From: Candidatus Brocadia sp.
GTDB lineage: Bacteria > Planctomycetota > Brocadiia > Brocadiales > Brocadiaceae
Reading direction: 5' to 3'
NCBI GenBank assembly: GCA_013360945.1
Contig: JABWAQ010000038.1
Span: 1-51,443 of the forward strand
Length of the DNA: 51,443 nucleotides
Shown here: positions 45,228 through 51,443 of the stretch, piece by piece
How the letters are laid out: each line of letters begins with the position of its first letter
Position numbering within the stretch: position 1 is the stretch's first letter
Notes under the pieces: model-generated
What the model was told of the DNA's origin: nothing
Seen by the model: only the letters and a program-made list of their open reading frames with translations
The model's database searches: none
Made by a program: the position numbers and the translations under genes

Positions 45228-46274
45228 ATGCGATCGGAAGATAAACTTCTTTTTGCCTGCACCAGGCAAAACTTTCTCGATGTACACCAGAAGGCAGCGC
45301 TTGATATATGCGGTAACGAAGATGTTCGCTGGGACGTTGTTCATGCAACAGCGATGCAGCACGGGGTTGCCTCTTTGGTGTATTCTAATTTGCTGAAGTG
45401 CCCTGGAGCTAATCTTGGGATTCCTCAGGATATTATCGACAAATTTAAACTCTGTGTTGCAAACAATATAGTAAGGAAGAATCGCAGGGCTGAAAAGTTG
45501 ATGGAAGTGTTATCTTTCATGAAAAATAAATCCATCGACGTTATGCTGATAAAGGGTGTGGCGCTGGATATTCTGGTGTATGATCAACCCTGGTATATGA
45601 TTTCCGATGATATTGATTTAATCCTAAGAAAGAAAAAGGAAGACGTGTCTGACACAGACAAAAAAGAGATATCCGTATTACTACGACATCCGGTGAACAT
45701 TGAGTGTGAATATTTCAGACATCATGACGTTGATATGAACGAGGTTTTACCGGTAAACTTCCAAAAAATCTGGGACAATACAACCAGAATTAAATTCAGA
45801 GGGTATGATGTATGCGTGATGTCACCGGAAGATTTGCTGATGTCGGCGTGCATCAACTGTTGCAGAAAAAGATTTTTTAGGCTCAAATCTCTCTGTGATG
45901 TTGCTGAAACTGTGAGAAAATATAATAACCTGAACTGGGACAAATTAACAAGGAATGCCAGAGAGCATCATTGCAACAGCATCGTTTACGCAGCGCTCCT
46001 GGTTACGAAGATGACACTGGGGTGCGAACTGCCGGATGGGGTGCTCGAAAAATTAACAGACAGCACAATAAGAGCTACAATAATACGTTCTTTAGCGCGT
46101 CATTTTATTCAGAGCGTATCCTTGTCATCGGCATTTCCCTTTTACAAAAGGAATAAATTAAATGCGGTAGTTAAAAAAATTAATGTATCATTGATTTTGC
46201 CTTATGCAACCTATCGATGGTATCAATTGTGGCGGAAAATGAAGTATCTTTGGAAAACCAAGCCATGGGGTTAA
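45228..46274 (+). CDS. Nucleotidyltransferase family protein (PF14907 / NTP_transf_5 type)
   Basis: A 348-residue protein with the features of this uncharacterised family: IDVMLIKGVALDILVYDQPW (Lys109-Gly110), followed by MISDDIDLIL, where Asp128 and Asp130 form the metal site. A downstream SPEDLLMSACINC segment and a helical C-terminal half follow. It lacks a signal peptide. Family members are frequent neighbours of HprK-like kinases, PqqD-like proteins and lasso/RiPP genes, but their reaction is unknown. It starts 41 bases after the signal-peptidase-like gene, and a terminator follows at 46418-46456. So HprK, C25, S26 and this gene probably form one operon. Confidence 0.82.
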   Translation: MRSEDKLLFACTRQNFLDVHQKAALDICGNEDVRWDVVHATAMQHGVASLVYSNLLKCPGANLGIPQDIIDKFKLCVANNIVRKNRRAEKLMEVLSFMKNKSIDVMLIKGVALDILVYDQPWYMISDDIDLILRKKKEDVSDTDKKEISVLLRHPVNIECEYFRHHDVDMNEVLPVNFQKIWDNTTRIKFRGYDVCVMSPEDLLMSACINCCRKRFFRLKSLCDVAETVRKYNNLNWDKLTRNAREHHCNSIVYAALLVTKMTLGCELPDGVLEKLTDSTIRATIIRSLARHFIQSVSLSSAFPFYKRNKLNAVVKKINVSLILPYATYRWYQLWRKMKYLWKTKPWG

Positions 46275-46417
46275 CGACGGCCCAACATCCCGTAATAAAA
46301 GAATTGCTTCGGAGGCTTCCTCCAAAAAACCAAATTGTTGCCAAATCTCTTTTGTCTTTCCCCCCTAACCCGAACAAGTCAAAAAAGACAAAATCCGAAA
46401 CACGATATTCGTGAATC

Positions 46418-46456
46418 AACCCTGTCAGGGCTTAAAATTCGGACAGGGTTATTTTT
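46418..46456 (+). terminator. Intrinsic terminator after the nucleotidyltransferase gene
   Basis: AACCCTGTC (46418-46426) pairs with GACAGGGTT (46442-46450), followed by ATTTTT. It ends the peptide-modification operon before the 1310-residue membrane protein. Confidence 0.75.
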
Positions 46457-46582
46457 CATATTTTTGTTAATAATGTCAAAGTTCTTTTTGGAAGATACTA
46501 ACAGGCCTGTAAAAGGGTAAAAATTCCTCTTGCACTGCCCCCTTTTATCAGATTAAATAAAGCTGCGTAATTTTGATTTTTC

Positions 46583-46686
46583 GTATCAGTTCACCCCCCT
46601 CCCCTATCCCCTCCCACCAGGGGCGGGGAAAAACACTTTCTCCCCCTCGATGGGGGAAGTCAGGTGGGGGTGCTGAACTGTTACGA
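46583..46686 (-). repeat. ~170-bp dispersed repeat, partial copy
   Basis: GTATCAGTTCACC...GTGCTGAACTGTTACGA corresponds to the right two thirds of the elements at 34749-34916 and 51072-51241. It has the same orientation as the latter. Confidence 0.8.
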
Positions 46687-46742
46687 TTTTTCTGTACGAT
46701 TAGACTAATATAGCGTTTCATGAAAATACCTGCATTGCTATT

Positions 46743-46823
46743 GTCATTGCGAGCGACAGCGAAGCAATCTCAAGTCTTTTGGGAACAGGAGATTGCTTCG
46801 TCGTTTCACTCATCGCAATGACG
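46743..46823. repeat. REP-like element GTCATTGCGAGCGA...CGCAATGAC
   Basis: GTCATTGCGAG at the left and CGCAATGAC at the right, with internal GAAGCAATCTC/GAGATTGCTTCG pairing. This is a widely dispersed bacterial palindromic repeat type. Confidence 0.8.
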
Positions 46824-46870
46824 TTTGTTTGCCATAAGCATCAAGCTTGTTAATTTCGTATTTCGGATTT

Positions 46871-46898
46871 CCTTTTCGCGGCATTGTCTGCGAAAAGG
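46871..46898 (+). promoter_or_regulatory. Hairpin upstream of the 1310-residue membrane protein
   Basis: CCTTTTCGC and GCGAAAAGG form a perfect 9-base stem around GGCATTGTCT, 53 bases before the ATG. It could be an mRNA 5' structure or an operator. Confidence 0.45.
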
Positions 46899-46951
46899 CG
46901 TAGCTTCTTCTCCTGAATATTTGTAAGGCGTTTTAGAGTAGAGAGATTATC

Positions 46952-49900
46952 ATGGAAAGAAAATCTTCTCAATTAACGCAGCTCCGCGTTTCGGCCATCA
47001 CCCTGTTTATCTTACTCATAGCCTTTGGTGTGTATTACGCCTTCTATGTCTCCTCCCAAAAGACCTATTTTACGAACCGGAATTTCCGTTTGCTTGCGGA
47101 CGCGGGTAATCAAATCAGACTGAAGATAGAGAATCTTCATACCGTTTTGAATAATGCTGCAGATATTGTCGTGTTCGATAAGGGAAATAGTAAAAAGGTC
47201 AAAGAAGTATTGGATCTTGTTCCGGATCTTAAATTACTAAACGACCCATCCATAGAGAAGATTAATCCGGTTACCGGGTTATTTAGGGAGCTTGGCTGGA
47301 CTCCATTAATAACCAGGGAAGAGAATGTTAAGCCCGCGATATCTCTCAACGTAAAACAGGAAGAAGAAACATTTTGGGTATACTTTGATTATACCGGGGG
47401 CACAGACTCCGGCAGGATAAGAATTCGTGCCAGAAGTAACTTTCTTAACAAACTTATCGAACCTTTTTTCAGCAGAAAGGTATTTGATGCAGTGATATTG
47501 GCAGAAGAAGACGGGAAGGTAATTTTTCAGCGAATCTCATCGGAGTTAAGGGTTGTAACGCTGGAAACCCTGATAAATAAGGAAGGTAAGGAGATCAATT
47601 TCAAATCGATTAACTCATCCACAAGCCTGCGCGACGTGCGCCTTGCAGGAGCGAACTACAAGCTTTTCCTGCAACCCGTTCAACTCTCTTTATCTGCGGG
47701 TGTATCCCAGGGCGATGAGAAAATTCTTAAATGGACCGTTTGCGGATTGGTGCGATCTCACCGTTTTATTTCAGAAAGCCTTGCCATTTCTTATACGATC
47801 ATGGTTGGGTTTATATTTCTCGTCCTGATCGCTATCTTAGGTTTGCCCTTCATTAAGTTATGGTTCATGGGTCTTAAAGACAGACTTCGGATGTCCGATA
47901 TCTGCTTTCTCGTCTTCTCTGCCCTGGCAGGTAGCGCGCTATTAACCCTCGTCCTCCTTGACGCCTATATTTATGTTGATCTCGGAAATAAAAGCGATGC
48001 GCAACTGAAAGCATTTTCCGATGAAATTTGCAAGAATTTTAAAGAAGAGGTGAAAGATGTTCTCAAAGAACTGAGAAAACTCAGTGATAATGAATTGGAA
48101 AATGATCTTAAAGAGCCTGACAAGGTAAGTTTTGTTGGCGAAGCCAATATTATGGGCGGCAGGATTCAACACAATGATCCTTACCCGTATTTTGATATGG
48201 CGGCTTGGATTGATAGCGCGGGTATGCAACGCATCAAAAGAAGTGTAAAAGGACAAACAACACAGTTTATCTCTGTTTCATCCAGGGACTACTTTAAGAA
48301 CGCTAAGGAAGGCCGTCTCTGGGAGATAAAAGATGGGAAAGATCGTTTCTCTCTGGAACCGATTTATTCCTGGAACACCGGAGAAAACACTGTCATCATC
48401 TCCATGCGTATCAGCGAATTAAATCCGCCCTGGATAGCAAGTATTAACGTCCGTCTTTTGTCACTCATGCAAACTGTTCTGCCGCCGGGTTTTGGGTATT
48501 GTGTTATCGAGGATAATGGGAAGGCGCTGTTTCATTCCGATGAGACAAGAAACTTACGGGAGAATTTTTTTGAGGAGTGTGACAATGACCAGTTACTCCG
48601 TTCAGCGGTGTTCGGCCATGCGAAGGAGTGGGTTAACGCCCCATATTTGGGCAGGGATCACCGGCTCTATGTGCGTCCCATTGATGCTTTCCCCTGGTCT
48701 CTTATTGTTTATCAGGACAAACAAATTCCCGGAACTATCAACCTTGATATCATCAGCATCTCTGCGGTTCTTTTCGCTCTTTATGCACTCGGACTATTAA
48801 TCTTCCTCACCCTTTTCTATCTGCTGAATTTTGGTAATCGAGCCTGGTGGCTGTGCCCCAATGAGGATCAGACGGGTAACTATAACCTGTTAGTCATTAT
48901 CAACTTATTTTTGATTGCTGTGTTGTTTGGAGGTATTTTGATTACTCAAGGATGGCAGATCATAGTCTGTGCCATTGTGCCTCCTTACCTGGGAATGGTT
49001 CTGGGTTTTTTGATTTTAAGGAAATGTCCAATGCCGGGGAGATGGAATTTATTTCCCTATCGCCTGGGATATATATGCATGCTGTTCTCTCTTTTCATAC
49101 TGATTGGCGTTCTCCCGATGGTTGCTTTTTTAAAAGTTGCCTACGATGAGGAGATGAAACTTTTTGTCAAACACGGGCAGATCAAACTCGCTATGGGTGT
49201 GGAGGAACGTGCAGACCGGGTTCAGTCCCACTATAGTAAAATCAAAATTGGCGCTTCAGATACCCAAAACACCCCGAATATCCGGGAAAAACACAATGAA
49301 TTCATCAGGAAACTGATAGAAAAGAGATTAAGCCTCACATGGGACATTTATGCTGTATTTTTTTTCGATACCAACTTCGACACTGAACCTGAGAACCAAT
49401 GCCATTTAAATGAACCGAAAAGCCCGGCCGGATATTTCGGCCAGTTTCTCACCGGAATCAGGCCTCTTTTTTACAATCAAACCTGTATCGAAATCCATGA
49501 GTTAACTTCCGATGCCTCTGCTGATATGTTATGGCAATGGGAAAAGACCACAAAATTGTCCCTGCACAAAAAAAGATATACGAGAGCAAAAGGTGAGGGA
49601 GACAATATTCTGCACATAAGTTCCGTAATCCCAGCTCTGGAGGTTCCCAAGTGCCCTTTATGGTGGATAGGACTAATCGGTATTTTAACTATTCTTTTCT
49701 TCACGATTCGTTCTGTCGTTCAAAGGGTCTTTCTTTTCAACGTAGAAGAGCCATTGGATTTTTTCCTGGAGGATTTGGGATTTGAAAAGGTCTCGCAGAA
49801 TCTCCTGGTATTGGGTTCCCCGTTTACCAGGAAGAGTGAAATTTTAACAAGAGGAGATTTTTGCTTAATTGATTTGAGGGCGATAGCAAAGGAAAATGGA

Positions 49901-50884
49901 TGGTCTGAAACGTTCAAATATGAAGAGGTTTTGGCGGATAAAAACAGGATAATTGCCATTGATCATTTTGAGTATAAAATGAATGATCCCCGGTGCAATC
50001 TCGAAAAGCTTCAGTTTCTTGAAGAGTTATTCACGTTCAACAGAATTGTTGTAGTTGCTTCATCGGTTGAGCCGGCGTATTTCTGTTTCAACACAGAGAT
50101 TCAGAAGGATCGCAAGAGCAAGGCGGGAACAGAGAATAGTCAGAATGAGCAGAAAGGGCAATTTTCCCCGCAGGACAAGGATCGATGGGAAGGGGTTTTT
50201 AACTCCTTTTTAAAGGTATACATCGAAGACATAGGGGACTCAAAAGCCTTTCTGGAGAAAATTGAAGGCCAGAGAAAGATTTTGCAGGCAGAAAGAACCC
50301 TGAGCGCCACAAGGCTTGCAGAATTATTTCGGGTTGTGGAGAAAGAATGTAACGCCAGGGCATATCTCCAAAATATTGGTGAAGAGATTGCTCAGCAGCT
50401 CAGATACAAACAGTTTACGCCAAAACAACTCATGCAACAAATATCTGACCTGACCTGCTCATACTATCGCGCAATCTGGGCTATTTGTTCACCAGACGAA
50501 AGACTTACCCTATTTCAGATTGCACAGGACCGGTTTTTAAGCCCAAAGAACCCCGACGTCCTGCAGTTAATGAGGAGGGGACTCGTGGTCAGAGACCCAC
50601 ATCTCCGGCTTATGAATGAGACTTTCCGTCGATTTGCCCTTTCGGCATGCCACACGGAAGACGTTATCGCCTGGCGTAAAGGGGCAGTCAGCAGGTGGAA
50701 CACGATAAAAAGCCCCTTGATGGTAATTTTGATAGCGGTAGCGGTATTCCTGTTTTTAACCCAGCGGGAATTGTATACCACAACGATAGCCTCTGTGTCG
50801 GCGTTTGCTGCCGGGATACCGGTGCTTTTCAAGCTCTTTGGCCTGTTTCAGCGGGGCAGGGCCGGTACGGGCGCAGAGGCATAA
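46952..50884 (+). CDS. Giant multi-domain membrane protein: sensor domains plus degenerate P-loop NTPase
   Basis: A 1310-residue protein with no recognised family. An N-terminal transmembrane helix (about 14-33) is followed by an extracytoplasmic domain, helices near 285-345, then a second outer domain (about 345-600). The second domain has a Cache-like end (YLGRDHRLYVRPIDAFPWSL). Four helices follow (about 600-725), then a third outer domain and another helix (about 905-925). A cytoplasmic part (930-1255) has a Walker-A-like LVLGSPFTRKS (about 950), FCLIDLRAIA and a Walker-B-like RIIAIDHFE (about 995). Two C-terminal helices close the protein. The P-loop lacks the GK glycine, so nucleotide hydrolysis is doubtful. 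It looks like a signalling protein or effector that senses outside ligands. Confidence 0.8.
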   Translation: MERKSSQLTQLRVSAITLFILLIAFGVYYAFYVSSQKTYFTNRNFRLLADAGNQIRLKIENLHTVLNNAADIVVFDKGNSKKVKEVLDLVPDLKLLNDPSIEKINPVTGLFRELGWTPLITREENVKPAISLNVKQEEETFWVYFDYTGGTDSGRIRIRARSNFLNKLIEPFFSRKVFDAVILAEEDGKVIFQRISSELRVVTLETLINKEGKEINFKSINSSTSLRDVRLAGANYKLFLQPVQLSLSAGVSQGDEKILKWTVCGLVRSHRFISESLAISYTIMVGFIFLVLIAILGLPFIKLWFMGLKDRLRMSDICFLVFSALAGSALLTLVLLDAYIYVDLGNKSDAQLKAFSDEICKNFKEEVKDVLKELRKLSDNELENDLKEPDKVSFVGEANIMGGRIQHNDPYPYFDMAAWIDSAGMQRIKRSVKGQTTQFISVSSRDYFKNAKEGRLWEIKDGKDRFSLEPIYSWNTGENTVIISMRISELNPPWIASINVRLLSLMQTVLPPGFGYCVIEDNGKALFHSDETRNLRENFFEECDNDQLLRSAVFGHAKEWVNAPYLGRDHRLYVRPIDAFPWSLIVYQDKQIPGTINLDIISISAVLFALYALGLLIFLTLFYLLNFGNRAWWLCPNEDQTGNYNLLVIINLFLIAVLFGGILITQGWQIIVCAIVPPYLGMVLGFLILRKCPMPGRWNLFPYRLGYICMLFSLFILIGVLPMVAFLKVAYDEEMKLFVKHGQIKLAMGVEERADRVQSHYSKIKIGASDTQNTPNIREKHNEFIRKLIEKRLSLTWDIYAVFFFDTNFDTEPENQCHLNEPKSPAGYFGQFLTGIRPLFYNQTCIEIHELTSDASADMLWQWEKTTKLSLHKKRYTRAKGEGDNILHISSVIPALEVPKCPLWWIGLIGILTILFFTIRSVVQRVFLFNVEEPLDFFLEDLGFEKVSQNLLVLGSPFTRKSEILTRGDFCLIDLRAIAKENGWSETFKYEEVLADKNRIIAIDHFEYKMNDPRCNLEKLQFLEELFTFNRIVVVASSVEPAYFCFNTEIQKDRKSKAGTENSQNEQKGQFSPQDKDRWEGVFNSFLKVYIEDIGDSKAFLEKIEGQRKILQAERTLSATRLAELFRVVEKECNARAYLQNIGEEIAQQLRYKQFTPKQLMQQISDLTCSYYRAIWAICSPDERLTLFQIAQDRFLSPKNPDVLQLMRRGLVVRDPHLRLMNETFRRFALSACHTEDVIAWRKGAVSRWNTIKSPLMVILIAVAVFLFLTQRELYTTTIASVSAFAAGIPVLFKLFGLFQRGRAGTGAEA

Positions 50885-51071
50885 TTCAACGCCGGGAATT
50901 TCAATTACCCCCATAATCTCCCCGTTTCCGGGGGGAGCTTTAAAAGAGTTGCCAAAGGCGGTCTTATTTAATGTGGATAACAGGTCATTAAGACATTACG
51001 TTATCATTTTAATGAGATGTCTTTGTAGCATAAAATTACAGTACGGCGTGTGAATTCACGGTCAGATTTTG

Positions 51072-51241
51072 GGTATCAGTTCACCCCCCCTCCCCTATCC
51101 CCTCTCACCAGGGGCGGGGAAAAACACTTCCTCCCCCTCGATGGGGGAGGTCAGGTGGGGGTGCTGAACTGTTACGACGTATAGGAAGGCGGGTGAACTG
51201 TTATGGAAAGATATTCTCTGTCAGTTTTCGCTGAATAGTTA
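51072..51241 (-). repeat. ~170-bp dispersed repeat, full copy 2 (inverted)
   Basis: Begins GGTATCAGTTCACCCCC and ends CTGAATAGTTA, the reverse complement of 34749-34916. It directly borders the peptide copy 2 unit. The remainder of 50885-51071 shows no gene. Confidence 0.8.
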
Positions 51242-51254
51242 CGCCTGATTCAAG

Positions 51255-51289
51255 GGTGTCTCTACGGCAAGACCGCAGAGACACCCCTC
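51255..51289 (-). terminator. Hairpin after peptide gene copy 2
   Basis: On the minus strand GAGGGGTGTCTCTGCGG pairs with CCGTAGAGACACCCTT, an even longer stem than after copy 1. The base changes largely keep the pairing. Confidence 0.7.
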
Positions 51290-51306
51290 GCGCTGCTAAA
51301 ATCTCT

Positions 51307-51429
51307 CTACAATAAGCCATCCCCTTTTACATAACCGGCATGTACAGGTCCCAGCTTCTCAAATATCTCCTCGTCGGTGTAAGTAACCACCTCCGGCGCT
51401 TCGTATTCGGGCAATTTCCTGTCTTCCAT
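51307..51429 (-). CDS. 40-residue precursor-like peptide, copy 2
   Basis: ATG at 51429 on the minus strand with AAAGGAGA before it; 40 codons and a TAG. Residues 1-28 are identical to copy 1 (including YEAPEVVTYT and FEKLGP), and the C-terminal 12-mer is VHAGYVKGDGLL. Its ribosome-binding site and downstream hairpin also match copy 1, so the whole unit of about 200 bases was duplicated and inverted. It faces the cassette from the right edge. Sequence beyond 51443 is not available, so more modification genes may lie there. Confidence 0.8.
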   Translation of the reverse strand: MEDRKLPEYEAPEVVTYTDEEIFEKLGPVHAGYVKGDGLL

Positions 51430-51443
51430 TGCTATCTCCTTTC

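Noticed and set aside
39025..46274. Calling the cassette a lasso-peptide cluster
   Set aside because: No asparagine-synthetase-like cyclase, transglutaminase-like leader peptidase or PqqD-like protein is present, and the core lacks a clear Gly/Asp-Glu ring pattern. Only the leader motif and accessory genes are similar.
46217..46414. A 65-codon frame after the nucleotidyltransferase gene
   Set aside because: It overlaps the nucleotidyltransferase gene in another frame, has no ribosome-binding site, and ends in low-complexity Lys/Ser sequence.

Overview
The window reads as a chromosomal segment of a Gram-negative bacterium, most probably a planctomycete of the anammox (Brocadiales) type. This placement is an inference from gene content, not a database result. 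The supporting features are a complete ADP-heptose set (hldE, gmhA, gmhB) plus a family 9 glycosyltransferase, two groEL genes around one groES, an aspartate carbamoyltransferase with a separate regulatory chain, and many short palindromic elements between genes. No rRNA, tRNA or CRISPR array was recognised.

Layout. (1) 1-12.9 kb, almost all minus strand: a truncated exported-protein gene behind a riboswitch-like leader, then der, a multi-pass membrane protein, yacG, an FmdB-type zinc ribbon, dnaJ, groEL1, groES and groEL2. After these come birA (plus strand), a membrane-anchored protein, a lone ParA and a lone PocR-domain sensor. (2) 13-23 kb: a TPR gene with an odd in-frame open extension, a nucleotidyltransferase/partner pair resembling a toxin-antitoxin module, an exported DUF1326 protein, the heptose genes behind a two-component system (histidine kinase plus a receiver fused to an XRE-type HTH), a truncated phospholipase-D-like gene, and an antitoxin/PIN pair whose toxin is frameshifted. 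(3) 23-30.5 kb: persulfide-dioxygenase/rhodanese fusion, an ApgM-like protein paired with homoserine dehydrogenase, pyrBI, an intergenic region with three separate foldable elements, and panC. (4) 30.7-36.9 kb: a glycosyltransferase, an ABC-2 exporter and a LuxR-type regulator bracketed by duplicated DNA carrying a MITE-like element in opposite orientations.

(5) 37-51.4 kb is the accessory block and the most interesting part. A second riboswitch-like leader with terminator precedes an exported beta-propeller-like protein. Next is a 40-residue peptide gene (39025-39147), and a second near-identical copy lies at the far end on the other strand (51307-51429). The first 28 residues of the two peptides are identical, and all three amino-acid differences lie in the last 12, as expected of a leader plus variable core. 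Between the copies are an HprK-like kinase, an exported C25 (gingipain-like) cysteine peptidase, an S26 signal-peptidase-like protein with a Ser/His arrangement, a PF14907-type nucleotidyltransferase, and a 1310-residue membrane protein with sensor-like domains and a degenerate P-loop. HprK-like kinases and nucleotidyltransferases of this kind are known companions of ribosomally made, modified peptides, including some lasso-peptide clusters. The peptides carry a Y-x-x-P leader motif like that of lasso leaders, but no lasso cyclase, leader peptidase or PqqD-like recognition protein is present here.

Regulation visible in the sequence: two paralogous GEMM-like (c-di-GMP-I type) leaders with nearly identical terminators, a clear sigma70-type promoter before the DUF1326 gene, tandem TGTGACATGTCACA palindromes upstream of the LuxR gene, and several intrinsic terminators. 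Dispersed repeats (28-bp palindromes, a ~170-bp element in several copies, REP-like hairpins) fill most of the longer intergenic gaps.
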